This document shows, one piece after another, positions 42,869 to 57,900 of a DNA stretch of 64,000 nucleotides. Position 1 is the stretch's first letter. Every line of letters begins with the position of its first letter. A program made the position numbers and the translations under genes. Source of the DNA: Lophius americanus (Eukaryota > Chordata > Actinopteri > Lophiiformes > Lophiidae); the NCBI GenBank assembly GCA_037951165.1, contig JBBDHG010000496.1, forward strand, positions 108,501-172,500, written 5' to 3'. The notes beneath the pieces are model-generated. The model searched no databases. It was given only the letters and a program-made list of their open reading frames with translations, and was not told the origin of the DNA.

Positions 42869-43972
42869 TATGTTATATATGTGTTATATATGTGTTATGT
42901 ATGTGTTATGTATGTGTTATGTATGTCTCATATATGTGTCATATATCTATCATATGTGTTATGTATGTATTATGTATGTCTCATATATGTTATATATGTG
43001 TTATATACTTGTTATATGTGTTATATATGTTTTATATGTGTTATGTAAATCTCGTATATGTGTTATATATGTGTTTTATATGTCTCTTATATGTGTTATA
43101 TATGTGTTATTTATGTGTTATATATGTCTCATATATGTGTTATATCTGTGTTATATCTGTGTAATATGTGTTATATATGTGTTATATATGTGTTATGTAT
43201 GTCTCATAAATGTGTTATATATGTGCTATATATGTGTTATATATGTCTCATATATGTGTTATATATGTGTTATATTTGTGTTATATATGTGTTATGTATG
43301 TTATATATGTCTCATATGTGTTATATATGTGTTATGTATGTGTTATGTATGTCTCATTTATGTGTCATATATGTGTCATATGTGTTATATGTGTTATATG
43401 TTATATATGTCTCATATATGTGTTATATATGTTATATATGTTTTGTGTTATATATGTGTTACATATGATATATATATCTCATATATGTGTTATAAATGTT
43501 ATATCTGTTTTTTGTTATACATGTGTTATATATGTGTTATATATGTGTTATATATGTGTAATATATGTGTTATTTTTGTGTTATATATGTGTTATGTATG
43601 TTATATATGTCTCATATGTGTTATATATGTGTTATGTATGTGTTATGTATGTCTCATTTATATGTCATATATGTGTCATATGTTTTATGTATGTTATATG
43701 TTATATATGTCTCATATATGTGTTATATATGTTATATGTTATATAAGTCTCATACATGTGTTATATATGTGTTATGTATGTGTTATGTATGTGTCATATT
43801 TGTGTCATATATGTTTTATATATGTTATATATGTTTTGTGTTATGCATGTGTTATATATGTTATATATGTGTTATATATGTTATATATGTGTTATATCTG
43901 TGTTATAGCTGTGTAATATATGTTATATATGTGTTATATATGTGTTATGTATGTCTCATATATGTGTAATAT
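42869..43972 (+). repeat. Third copy of the 28.4-29.5 kb segment
   Basis: The same chain of landmarks as 28.4-29.5 kb lies at an offset of about 14,442-14,453: GTAAATCTCG near 43047, CATAAATGTG near 43206, CATATGATATATATATCTC, the T6 run near 43508, and ATATAAGTCTC near 43743. Several private substitutions make it the most diverged of the three copies seen. Confidence 0.78.
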
Positions 43973-46900
43973 ATGTGTTATATATGTGTTATGTATGTGT
44001 TATGTATGTGTTATGTATGTCTCATATATGTGTCATATATCTGTCATATGTGTTATGTATGTATTATGTATGTCTCATATATATTATATATGTGTTATAT
44101 CTGTGTTATATATGTTATATATGTGTTATATATGTGTTATATGTGTTATATAGGTGTTATGTATGTTATGTTATATATTTGTTATGTATGTTATGTATGT
44201 CTCCTATTTGTGTTATATATGTGTTATATATGTGTTATATATGTGTTATATATGTGTTATATATGTCTCATATATGTGTTATATATGTGTTATATACGTG
44301 TTATATGTGTTATATATGTTTTATATGTGCTATGTATGTCTCATATATGTGTTATATATATGTGTTATATATGTCTCATATATGTGCTATATATGTGGTA
44401 TATATGTGTTATATATGTGTTATATATGTGTTATGTATGTTATGTATGTCTCATATTTGTGTTATATATATGTTATATATGTTTTGTGTTATACATGTGT
44501 TATATATGTTATATATGTGTTATATATGTTATATATGTGTTATATCTGTGTTATAGATGTGTAATATATGTTATATATGTGTTAAATATGTGTTATGTAT
44601 TTCTCATATATGTGTAATATATGTGTTATATATGTGTTATGTATGTGTTATGTATGTGTCATATATGTGTCATATATGTGTTATATATGTTTGTTTTTTT
44701 TGTGTTATACATGTGTTATATATGTTATATATGTGTTATATATGTTATATATGTGTTATATCTGTGTTATAGCTGTGTAATATATGTTATATATGTGTTA
44801 TATTTGTGTTATGTATGTCTCATATATGTGTAATATATGTGTTATATATGTGTTATGTATTTGTTATGTATGTGTTATGTATGTCTCATATATGTGTCAT
44901 ATATCTGTCATATGTGTTATGTATGTATTATGTATGTCTCATATATGTTATATATGTGTTATATACTTGTTATATGTGTTATATATGTGTTATATATGTG
45001 TTATATATGTCTCATATATGTGTTATATCTGTGTTATATCTGTGTAATATGTGTTATATATGTGTTATATATGTGTTATGTATGTCTCATAAATGTGTTA
45101 TATATGTGCTATATATGTGTTATATATGTCTCATATATGTGTTATATATGTGTTATATTTGTGTTATATATGTGTTATGTATGTTATATATGTCTCATAT
45201 GTGTTATATATGTGTTATGTATGTGTTATGTATGTCTCATTTATGTGTCATATATGTGTCATAGGTGTTATATATGTTATATGTTATATATGTGTCATAT
45301 ATGTGTTATATATGTGTTATATATGTTATATGTTATATATGTGTCATATATGTGTTATATATGTGTTATATATGTGTTATGTATGTCTCATATATGTATG
45401 TCTCATACATCTGTGTTATAGCTGTGAAATATATGTTATATATGTGTTATATATGTGTTATGTATGTCTCATATATGTGTAATATATGTGTTATATATGT
45501 GTTATGTATGTGTTATGTATGTGTTATGTATGTCTCATATATGTGTCATATATCTGTCATATGTGTTATGTATGTATTATGTATGTCTCATATATGTTAT
45601 ATATGTGTTATATCTGTGTTATATATGTTATATATGTGTTATATATGTGTTATATGTGTTATATATGTGTTATGTATGTTATGTTATATATTTGTTATGT
45701 ATGTTATGTATGTCTCCTATTTGTGTTATATATGTGTTATATATGTGTTATATATGTGTTATATATGTGTTATATATGTCTCATATATGTGTTATATATG
45801 TGTTATTTATGTCTCATGTCTCATATACGTCTCACTTGTGTTATATATGTGTTATATACGTGTTATATGTGTTATATATGTTTTATATGTGCTATGTATG
45901 TCTCATATATGTGTTATATATGTGTTATATATGTGCTATATATGTGGTATATATGTGTTATATATGTGTTATATATGTGTTATGTATGTTATGTATGTCT
46001 CAAATTTGTGTTATATATATGTTATATATGTTTTGTGTTATAAATGTGTTATATATGTTATATATGTGTTATATATGTTATATATGTGTTATATCTGTGT
46101 TATAGATGTGTAATATATGTTATATATGTGTTAAATATGTGTTATGTATGTCTCATATATGTGTAATATATGTGTTATATATGTGTTATATATGTGTAAT
46201 ATATGTGTTATTTTTGTGTTATTTATGTGTTATGTATGTTATATATGTCTCATATGTGTTATATATGTGTTATGTATGTGTTATGTATGTCTCATTTATG
46301 TGTCATATATGTGTCATATGTTTTATATATGTTATATGTTATATATGTCTCATATATGTGTTATATATGTTATATGTTATATAAGTCTCATACATGTGTT
46401 ATATATGTGTTATGTATGTGTTATGTATGTGTCATATTTGTGTCATATATGTGTTATATATGTTATATATGTTTTGTGTTATGCATGTGTTATATATGTT
46501 ATATATGTGTTATATATGTTATATATGTGTTATATCTGTGTTATAGCTGTGTAATATATGTTATATATGTGTTATATATGTGTTATGTATGTCTCATATA
46601 TGTGTAATATATGTGTTATATATGTGTTATGTATGTGTTATGTATGTGTTATGTATGTCTCATATATGTGTCATATATCTGTCATATGTGTTATGTATGT
46701 ATTATGTATGTCTCATATATATTATATATGTGTTATATCTGTGTTATATATGTTATATATGTGTTATATATGTGTTATATGTGTTATATATGTGTTATGT
46801 ATGTTATGTTATATATTTGTTATGTATGTTATGTATGTCTCCTATTTGTGTTATATATGTGTTATATATGTGTTATATATGTGTTATATATATGTGTTAT

Positions 46901-49900
46901 ATATGTCTCATATATGTGCTATATATGTGGTATATATGTGTTATATATGTGTTATATATGTGTTATATATGTGTTATGTATGTTATGTATGTCTCATATT
47001 TGTGTTATATATATGTTATATATGTTTTGTGTTATACATGTGTTATATATGTTATATATGTGTTATATATGTTATATATGTGTTATATTTGTGTTATAGA
47101 TGTGTAATATATGTTATATATGTGTTAAATATGTGTTATGTATTTCTCATATATGTGTAATATATGTGTTATATATGTGTTATGTATGTGTTATGTATGT
47201 GTCATATATGTGTCATATATGTGTTATATATGTTTGTTTTTTTGTGTTATACATGTGTTATATATGTTATATATGTGTTATATATGTTATATATGTGTTA
47301 TATCTGTGTTATAGCTGTGTAATATATGTTATATATGTGTTATATTTGTGTTATGTATGTCTCATATATGTGTAATATATGTGTTATATATGTGTTATGT
47401 ATTTGTTATGTATGTGTTATGTATGTCTCATATATCTGTCATATGTGTTATGTATGTATTATGTATGTCTCATATATGTTATATATTTGTTATATACTTG
47501 TTATATGTGTTATATATGTGTTATATATGTGTTATATATGTCTCATATATGTGTTATATCTGTGTTATATCTGTGTAATATGTGTTATATATGTGTTATA
47601 TATGTGTTATGTATGTCTCATAAATGTGTTATATATGTGCTATATATGTGTTATATATGTCTCATATATGTGTTATATATGTGTTATATTTGTGTTATAT
47701 ATGTGTTATGTATGTTATATATGTCTCATATGTGTTATATATGTGTTATGTATGTGTTATGTATGTCTCATTTATGTGTCATATATGTGTCATAGGTGTT
47801 ATATATGTTATATGTTATATATGTGTCATATATGTGTTATATATGTGTTATATATGTGTTATGTATGTCTCATATATGTATGTCTCATATATCTGTGTTA
47901 TAGCTGTGAAATATATGTTATATATGTGTTATATATGTGTTATGTATGTCTCATATATGTGTCATATATCTGTCATATGTGTTATGTATGTATTATGTAT
48001 GTCTCATATATGTTATATATGTGTTATATCTGTGTTATATATGTTATATATGTGTTATATATGTGTTATATGTGTTATATATGTGTTATGTATGTTATGT
48101 TATATATTTGTTATGTATGTTATGTATGTCTCCTATTTGTGTTATATATGTGTTATATATGTGTTATATATGTGTTATATATGTCTCATATATGTGTTAT
48201 ATATGTGTTATTTATGTCTCATGTCTCATATACGTCTCACATGTGTTATATATGTGTTATATACGTGTTATATGTGTTATATATGTTTTATATGTGCTAT
48301 GTATGTCTCATATATGTGTTATATATGTGTTATATATGTCTCATATATGTGCTATATATGTGGTATATATGTGTTATATATGTGTTATGTATGTTATGTA
48401 AGTCTCATATTTGTGTTATATATGTGCTATATATGTGTTATATATGTGTTATATATGTGTTATGTATGTTATGTATGTCTCATATATGTGTTATATATGT
48501 TATATGTTATATAAGTCTCATACATGTGTTATATATGTGTTATGTATGTGTTATGTATGTGTCATATTTGTGTCATATATGTGTTATATATGTTATATAT
48601 GTTTTGTGTTATACATGTGTTATATATGTTATATATGTGTTATATATGTGTTATATGTGTTATATATGTGTTATGTATGTTATGTTATATATTTGTTATG
48701 TATGTTATGTATGTCTCCTATTTGTGTTATATATGTGTTATATATGTGTTATATATGTGTTATATATGTGTTATATATGTCTCATATATGTGTTATATAT
48801 GTGTTATTTATGTCTCATGTCTCATATACGTCTCACATGTGTTATATATGTGTTATATACGTGTTATATGTGTTATATATGTTTTATATGTGCTATGTAT
48901 GTCTCATATATGTGTTATATATGTGTTATATATGTCTCATATATGTGCTATATATGTGGTATATATGTGTTATATATGTGTTATATATGTGTTATGTATG
49001 TTATGTATGTCTCATATTTGTGTTATATATATGTTATATATGTTTTGTGTTATACATGTGTTATATATGTTATATATGTGTTATATATGTTATATATGTG
49101 TTATATCTGTGTTATAGATGTGTAATATATGTTATATATGTGTTAAATATGTGTTATGTATTTCTCATATATGTGTAATATATGTGTTATATATGTGTTA
49201 TGTATGTGTTATGTATGTGTCATATATGTGTCATATATGTGTTATATATGTTTGTTTTTTTTGTGTTATACATGTGTTATATATGTTATATATGTGTTAT
49301 ATATGTTATATATGTGTTATATCTGTGTTATAGCTGTGTAATATATGTTATATATGTGTTATATTTGTGTTATGTATGTCTCATATATGTGTAATATATG
49401 TGTTATATATGTGTTATGTATTTGTTATGTATGTGTTATGTATGTCTCATATATGTGTCATATATCTGTCATATGTGTTATGTATGTATTATGTATGTCT
49501 CATATATGTTATATATGTGTTATATACTTGTTATATGTGTTATATATGTGTTATATATGTGTTATATATGTCTCATATATGTGTTATATCTGTGTTATAT
49601 CTGTGTAATATGTGTTATATATGTGTTATATATGTGTTATGTATGTCTCATAAATGTGTTATATATGTGCTATATATGTGTTATATATGTCTCATATATG
49701 TGTTATATATGTGTTATATTTGTGTTATATATGTGTTATGTATGTTATATATGTCTCATATGTGTTATATATGTGTTATGTATGTGTTATGTATGTCTCA
49801 TTTATGTGTCATATATGTGTCATAGGTGTTATATATGTTATATGTTATATATGTGTCATATATGTGTTATATATGTGTTATATATGTGTTATGTATGTCT

Positions 49901-50201
49901 CATATATGTATGTCTCATATATGTGTCATATATCTGTCATATGTGTTATGTATGTATTATGTATGTCTCATATATGTTATATATGTGTTATATCTGTGTA
50001 TATATGTTATATATGTGTTATATATGTGTTATATGTGTTATATATGTGTTATGTATGTTATGTTATATATTTGTTATGTATGTTATGTATGTCTCCTATT
50101 TGTTTTTTATATGTGTTATATATGTGTTATATATGTGTTATATATGTGTTATATATGTCTCATATATGTGTTATATATGTGTTATTTATGTCTCATGTCT
50201 C

Positions 50202-50205
50202 ATAT
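50202..50205. repeat. Left target-site duplication (ATAT)
   Basis: The uninterrupted site elsewhere (for example about 45816-45840) reads GTCTCATATACGTCTCACTTG. Here GTCTCATAT is followed by the SINE, and ATATACGTCTCACTTG resumes after it. ATAT is therefore the longest duplication that fits. Four bases is short for an L1/L2-type insertion, and low complexity limits certainty. Confidence 0.6.
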
Positions 50206-50217
50206 CTGGGGCGGCTG

Positions 50218-50228
50218 TGGCTCAGTGG
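50218..50228 (+). promoter_or_regulatory. Pol III A box of the SINE
   Basis: TGGCTCAGTGG matches the tRNA A-box consensus TRGYNNARNGG at every constrained position. It continues as GTAGAGC, as in a D arm. This suggests the internal promoter was intact at insertion and may still be recognised. Confidence 0.85.
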
Positions 50229-50261
50229 GTAGAGCGGCCGTCTCCAGATCGGAAGGTAGCC

Positions 50262-50272
50262 GGTTCGAATCC
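50262..50272 (+). promoter_or_regulatory. Pol III B box of the SINE
   Basis: GGTTCGAATCC matches the B-box consensus GGTTCRANNCC. The spacing of 44 bp from the start of the A box is in the normal range for tRNA-type promoters. The loop TTCGAAT is preserved, but the surrounding T-stem pairs are only partly complementary (GCCGG against CCCAC). Confidence 0.88.
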
Positions 50273-50427
50273 CACCAGGGTCTACTTGTCGTAGGGTCCT
50301 TGAGCAAGACCCTGAATCCTTAGCTCCCCGGGCGCTCCACGAGGGGCTGCCCACTGCTCCCTCAGGGATGGTCAAATGCAGGAGAAGTAATTTCACTATG
50401 TTGTACTGTGTATGACTCTATGTGACT

Positions 50428-50442
50428 AATAAAGGATTCTTT
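50428..50442 (+). other. LINE-like 3' tail of the SINE
   Basis: AATAAAGGATTCTTT closes the element directly before ATATACGTCTC of the array. Such AATAAAGG(A/C)TTCTT ends are known from L2-clade LINEs and the SINEs that use them, where the short terminal repeat serves reverse-transcriptase recognition. The AATAAA is part of this tail and is not evidence of a polyadenylated gene. Confidence 0.7.
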
Positions 50443-50446
50443 ATAT
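50443..50446. repeat. Right target-site duplication (ATAT)
   Basis: ATAT directly follows the SINE tail, then the interrupted array unit resumes as ACGTCTCACTTG. The CACTTG variant (rather than the more common CACATG) is shared with the uninterrupted sites near 45830 and 57920, which are therefore the closest empty counterparts. Confidence 0.6.
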
Positions 50447-53340
50447 ACGTCTCACTTGTGTTATATATGTGTTATATACGTGTTATATGTGTTATATATG
50501 TTTTATATGTGCTATGTATGTCTCATATATGTGTTATATATGTGTTATATATGTCTCATATATGTGCTATATATGTGGTATATATGTGTTATATATGTGT
50601 TATATATGTGTTAAGTATGTTATGTATGTCTCATATTTGTGTTATATATATGTTATATATGTTTTGTGTTATACATGTGTTATATATGTTATATATGTGT
50701 TATATATGTTATATATGTGTTATATCTGTGTTATAGATGTGTAATATATGTTATATATGTGTTAAATATGTGTTATGTATGTCTCATATATGTGAAATAT
50801 ATGTGTTATATATGTGTTATGTATGTGTTATGTATGTGTCATATATGTGTCATATATGTGTTATATATGTTTGTTTTTTTGGTGTTATACATGTGTTATA
50901 TATGTTATATATGTGTTATATATGTTATATATGTGTTATATCTGTGTTATAGCTGTGTAATATATGTTATATATGTGTTATATTTGTGTTATGTATGTCT
51001 CATATATGTGTAATATATGTGTTATATATGTGTTATGTATTTGTTATGTATGTGTTATGTATGTCTCATATATGTGTCATATATCTGTCATATGTGTTAT
51101 GTATGTATTATGTATGTCTCATATATGTTATATATGTGTTATATACTTGTTATATGTGTTATATATGTGTTATATATGTGTTATATATGTCTCATATATG
51201 TGTTATATCTGTGTTATAGCTGTGTAATATATGTTATATATGTGTTATATTTGTGTTATGTATGTCTCATATATGTGTAATATATGTGTTATATGTGTTA
51301 TGTATGTATTATATATGTCTCATATATGTTATATATGTGTTATATACTTGTTATATGTGTTATATATGTGTTATATATGTGTTATATATGTCTCATATAT
51401 GTGTTATATCTGTGTTATATCTGTGTAATATGTGTTATATATGTGTTATATATGTGTTATGTATGTCTCATAAATGTGTTATATATGTGCTATATATGTG
51501 TTATATATGTCTCATATATGTGTTATATATGTGTTATATTTGTGTTATATATGTGTTATGTATGTTATATATGTCTCATATGTGTTATATATGTGTTATG
51601 TATGTGTTATGTATGTCTCATTTATGTGTCATATATGTGTCATAGGTGTTATATATGTTATATGTTATATATGTGTCATATATGTGTTATATATGTGTTA
51701 TATATGTGTTATGTATGTCTCATATATGTATGTCTCATATATCTGTGTTATAGCTGTGAAATATATGTTATATATGTGTTATATATGTGTTATGTATGTC
51801 TCATATATGTGTAATATATGTGTTATATATCTGTTATGTATGTGTTATGTATGTGTTATGCATGTCTCATATATGTGTCATATATCTGTCATATGTGTTA
51901 TGTATGTATTATGTATGTCTCATATATGTTATATATGTGTTATATCTGTGTTATATATGTCTTATATGTGTTATATATGTGTTATGTATGTGTTATGTAT
52001 GTCTCATTTATGTGTCATATATGTGTCATATGTTTTATATATGTTATATGTTATATATGTCTCATATATGTGTTATATATGTTATATGTTATATAAGTCT
52101 CATACATGTGTTATATATGTGTTATGTATGTGTTATGTATGTGTCATATTTGTGTCATATATGTGTTATATATGTTATATATGTTTTGTGTTATGCATGT
52201 GTTATATATGTTATTATATGTGTTATATATGTTATATATGTGTTATATCTGTGTTATAGCTGTGTAATATATGTTATATATGTGTTATATATGTGTTATG
52301 TATGTCTCATATATGTGTAATATATGTGTTATATATGTGGTTATGTATGTGTTATGTATGTGTTATGTATGTCTCATATATGTGTCATATATCTGTCATA
52401 TGTGTTATGTATGTATTATGTATGTCTCATATATATTATATATGTGTTATATCTGTGTTATATATGTTATATATGTGTTATATATGTGTTATATGTGTTA
52501 TATATGTGTTATGTATGTTATGTTATATATTTGTTATGTATGTTATGTATGTCTCCTATTTGTGTTATATATGTGTTATATATGTGTTATATATGTGTTA
52601 TATATGTGTTATATATGTCTCATATATGTGTTATATATGTGTTATATACGTGTTATATGTGTTATATATGTTTTATATGTGCTATGTATGTCTCATATAT
52701 GTGTTATATATATGTGTTATATATGTCTCATATATGTGCTATATATGTGGTATATATGTGTTATATATGTGTTATATATGTGTTATGTATGTTATGTATG
52801 TCTCATATTTGGGTTATATATATGTTATATATGTTTTGTGTTATACATGTGTTATATATGTTATATATGTGTTATATATGTTATATATGTGTTATATCTG
52901 TGTTATAGATGTGTAATATATGTTATATATGTGTTAAATATGTGTTATGTATTTCTCATATATGTGTAATATATGTGTAATATATGTGTTATGTATGTGT
53001 TATGTATGTGTCATATATGTGTCATATATGTGTTATATATGTTTGTTTTTTTGTGTTATACATGTGTTATATATGTTATATATGTGTTATATATGTTATA
53101 TATGTGTTATATCTGTGTTATAGCTGTGTAATATATGTTATATATGTGTTATATTTGTGTTATGTATGTCTCATATATGTGTAATATATGTGTTATATAT
53201 GTGTTATGTATTTGTTATGTATGTGTTATGTATGTCTCATATATGTGTCATATATCTGTCATAGGTGTTATGTATGTATTATGTATGTCTCATATATGTT
53301 ATATATGTGTTATATCTGTGTTATATATGTTATATATGTG

Positions 53341-54960
53341 TTAAATATGTGTTATGTATTTCTCATATATGTGTAATATATGTGTTATATATGTGTTATG
53401 TATGTGTTATGTATGTGTCATATATGTGTCATATATGTGTTATATATGTTTGTTTTTTTGTGTTATACATGTGTTATATATGTTATATATGTGTTATATA
53501 TGTTATATATGTGTTATGTATGTTATATATGTCTCATATGTGTTATATATGTGTTATGTATGTGTTATGTATGTCTCATTTATGTGTCATATATGTGTCA
53601 TAGGTGTTATATATGTTATATGTTATATATGTGTCATATATGTGTTATATATGTGTTATATATGTGTTATGTATGTCTCATATATGTATGTCTCATATAT
53701 CTGTGTTATAGCTGTGAAATATATGTTATATATGTGTTATATATGTGTTATGTATGTCTCATATATGTGTAATATATGTTTTATATATGTGTTATGTATG
53801 TGTTATGTATGTGTTATGTATGTCTCATATATGTGTCATATATCTGTCATATGTGTTATGTATGTATTATGTATGTCTCATATATGTTATATATGTGTTA
53901 TATCTGTGTTATATATGTTATATATGTGTTAAATATGTGTTATGTATTTCTCATATATGTGTAATATATGTGTTATATATGTGTTATGTATGTGTTATGT
54001 ATGTGTCATATATGTGTCATATATGTGTTATATATGTTTGTTTTTTTGTGTTATACATGTGTTATATATGTTATATATGTGTTATATATGTTATATATGT
54101 GTTATATCTGTGTTATAGCTGTGTAATATATGTTATATATGTGTTATATTTGTGTTATGTATGTCTCATATATGTGTAATATATGTGTTATATATGTGTT
54201 ATGTATTTGTTATGTATGTGTTATGTATGTCTCATATATGTGTCATATATCTGTCATATGTGTTATGTATGTATTATGTATGTCTCATATATGTTATATA
54301 TGTGTTATATACTTGTTATATGTGTTATATATGTGTTATATATGTGTTATATATGTCTCATATATGTGTTATATCTGTGTTATATCTGTGTAATATGTGT
54401 TATATATGTGTTATATATGTGTTATGTATGTCTCATAAATGTGTTATATATGTGCTATATATGTGTTATGTATGTCTCATTTATGTGTCATATATGTGTC
54501 ATAGGTGTTATGTATGTATTATGTATGTCTCATATATGTTATATATGTGTTATATACTTGTTATATGTGTTATATATGTGTTATATATGTGTTATATATG
54601 TCTCATATATGTGTTATATCTGTGTTATATCTGTGTAATATGTGTTATATATGTGTTATATATGTGTTATGTATGTCTCATAAATGTGTTATATATGTGC
54701 TATGTATGTGTTATGTATGTCTCATATATGTGTCATATATCTGTCATATGTGTTATGTATGTATTATGTATGTCTCATATATGTTATATATGTGTTATAT
54801 CTGTGTTATATATGTTATATATGTGTTAAATATGTGTTATGTATTTCTCATATATGTGTAATATATGTGTTATATATGTGTTATGTATGTGTTATGTATG
54901 TGTCATATATGTGTCATATATGTGTTATATATGTTTGTTTTTTTGTGTTATACATGTGTT
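53341..54960 (+). repeat. Dense cluster of poly-T module copies
   Basis: The GTGTTAAATATG landmark with its downstream T run occurs at 53341, 53929 and 54826 (spacings 588 and 897 bp), against 1.6-2.5 kb elsewhere in the subfamily. Between them, pieces of the CATAAATGTG and GTCATAGGTG modules are deleted in different combinations. This is the most recently shortened part of the block by eye. Confidence 0.75.
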
Positions 54961-57900
54961 ATATATGTTATATATGTGTTATATATGTTATATTTGTGTT
55001 ATATCTGTGTTATAGCTGTGTAATATATGTTATATATGTGTTATATTTGTGTTATGTATGTCTCATATATGTGTAATATATGTGTTATATATGTGTTATG
55101 TATTTGTTATGTATGTGTTATGTATGTCTCATATATGTGTCATATATCTGTCATATGTGTTATGTATGTATTATGTATGTCTCATATATGTTATATATGT
55201 GTTATATACTTGTTATATGTGTTATATATGTGTTATATATGTGTTATATATGTCTCATATATGTGTTATATCTGTGTTATATCTGTGTAATATGTGTTAT
55301 ATATGTGTTATATATGTGTTATGTATGTCTCATAAATGTGTTATATATGTGCTATATATGTGTTATATATGTCTCATATATGTGTTATATATGTGTTATA
55401 TTTGTGTTATATATGTGTTATGTATGTTATATATGTCTCATATGTGTTATATATGTGTTATGTATGTGTTATGTATGTCTCATTTATGTGTCATATATGT
55501 GTCATAGGTGTTATATATGTTATATGTTATATATGTGTCATATATGTGTTATATATGTGTTATATATGTGTTATGTATGTCTCATATATGTATGTCTCAT
55601 ATATCTGTGTTATAGCTGTGAAATATATGTTATATATGTGTTATATATGTGTTATGTATGTCTCATATATGTGTAATATATGTTTTATATATGTGTTATG
55701 TATGTGTTATGTATGTGTTATGTATGTCTCATATATGTGTCATATATCTGTCATATGTGTTATGTATGTATTATGTATGTCTCATATATGTTATATATGT
55801 GTTATATCTGTGTTATATATGTTATATATGTGTTATATATGTGTTATATGTGTTATATATGTGTTATGTATGTTATGTTATATATTTGTTATGTATGTTA
55901 TGTATGTCTCCTATTTGTGTTATATATGTGTTATATATGTGTTATATATGTGTTATATATGTGTTATATATGTCTCATATATGTGTTATAGTTGTGTTAT
56001 TTATGTCTCATGTCTCATATACGTCTCACATGTGTTATATATGTGTTATATACGTGTTATATGTGTTATATATGTTTTATATGTGCTATGTATGTCTCAT
56101 ATATGTGTTATATATGTGTTATATATGTCTCATATATGTGCTATATATGTGGTATATATGTGTTATATATGTGTTATATATGTGTTATGTATGTTATGTA
56201 TGTCTCATATTTGTGTTATATATGTGCTATATATGTGTTATACATGTGTTATATATGTGTTATGTATGTTATGTATGTCTCATATATGTGTTATATATGT
56301 TATATGTTATATAAGTCTCATACATGTGTTATATATGTGTTATGTATGTGTTATGTATGTGTCATATTTGTGTCATATATGTGTTATATATGTTATATAT
56401 GTTTTGTGTTATACATGTGTTATTTATGTTATATATGTGTTATATATGTGTTATATGTGTTATATATGTGTTATGTATGTTATGTTATATATTTGTTATG
56501 TATGTTATGTATGTCTCCTATTTGTGTTATATATGTGTTATATATGTGTTATATATGTGTTATATATGTGTTATATATGTCTCATATATGTGTTATATAT
56601 GTGTTATTTATGTCTCATGTCTCATATACGTCTCACATGTGTTATATATGTGTTATATACGTGTTATATGTGTTATATATGTTTTATATGTGCTATGTAT
56701 GTCTCATATATGTGTTATATATGTTTTATATATGTCTCATATATGTGCTATATATGTGGTATATATGTGTTATATATGTGTTATATATGTGTTATGTATG
56801 TTATGTATGTCTCATATTTGTGTTATATATATGTTATATATGTTTTGTGTTATACATGTGTTATATATGTTATATATGTGTTATATATGTTATATATGTG
56901 TTATATCTGTGTTATAGATGTGTAATATATGTTATATATGTGTTAAATATGTGTTATGTATTTCTCATATATGTGTAATATATGTGTTATATATGTGTTA
57001 TGTATGTGTTATGTATGTGTCATATATGTGTCATATATGTGTTATATATGTTTTTTTTTTTGTGTTATACATGTGTTATATATGTTATATATGTGTTATA
57101 TATGTTATATATGTGTTATATCTGTGTTATAGCTGTGTAATATATGTTATATATGTGTTATATTTGTGTTATGTATGTCTCATATATGTGTAATATATGT
57201 GTTATATATGTGTTATGTATTTGTTATGTATGTGTTATGTATGTCTCATATATGTGTCATATATCTGTCATATGTGTTATGTATGTATTATGTATGCCTC
57301 ATATATGTTATATATGTGTTATATACTTGTTATATGTGTTATATATGTGTTATATATGTGTTATATATGTCTCATATATGTGTTATATCTGTGTTATATC
57401 TGTGTAATATGTGTTATATATGTGTTATATATGTGTTATGTATGTCTCATAAATGTGTTATATATGTGTTATGTATGTCTCATATATGTATGTCTCATAT
57501 ATCTGTGTTATAGCTGTGAAATATATGTTATATATGTGTTATATATGTGTTATGTATGTCTCATATATGTGTAATATATGTGTTATATATGTGTTATGTA
57601 TGTGTTATGTATGTGTTATGTATGTCTCATATATGTGTCATATATCTGTCATATATGTTATGTATGTATTAAGTATGTCTCATATATGTTATATATGTGT
57701 TATATCTGTGTTATATATGTTATATATGTGTTATATATGTGTTATATGTGTTATATATGTGTTATGTATGTTATGTTATATATTTGTTATGTATGTTATG
57801 TATGTCTCCTATTTGTGTTATATATGTGTTATATATGTGTTATATATGTGTTATATATGTGTTATATATGTCTCATATATGTGTTATATATGTGTTATTT

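Larger units (their letters stand above)
50206..50442 (+). mobile_element. tRNA-derived SINE, V-SINE-like (fish type), solitary full-length copy
   Basis: A GC-richer 237-bp island in the AT-rich array. The head (about 50208-50282) resembles a tRNA, with an A box at 50218-50228 and a B box at 50262-50272. The body has CCTTGAGCAAGACCCTGAA (50298-50316), then GGGCGCTCCACGAGG and GGCTGCCCACTGCTCC, then GGGATGGTCAAATGCAGGAG. The tail is L2-LINE-like and ends AATAAAGGATTCTTT (50428-50442). From memory, this order (tRNA head, CCTTGAGCAAG core, LINE-like end) is that of fish V-SINE-type elements, mobilised in trans by an L2-clade LINE; the exact family name was not checked. It is not a working tRNA gene: the acceptor and T stems do not pair. 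It encodes no protein. Flanks are a 4-bp ATAT duplication. Confidence 0.9.

Noticed and set aside
50208..50282. A functional tRNA gene
   Set aside because: A and B boxes match, but the acceptor arm (GCGGCTG against CAGGGTC) does not pair and the T stem has two mismatches. It continues into SINE body sequence.
50193..50396. 67-codon reverse-strand open frame over the SINE
   Set aside because: It lies antisense to the tRNA head and body of the SINE, starts in the SINE body and runs into the flanking array. SINEs encode no protein, and nothing in it resembles a domain.
50428..50433. AATAAA as a polyadenylation signal of a gene
   Set aside because: It is part of the LINE-like tail of the SINE, and no coding or exon sequence lies upstream.
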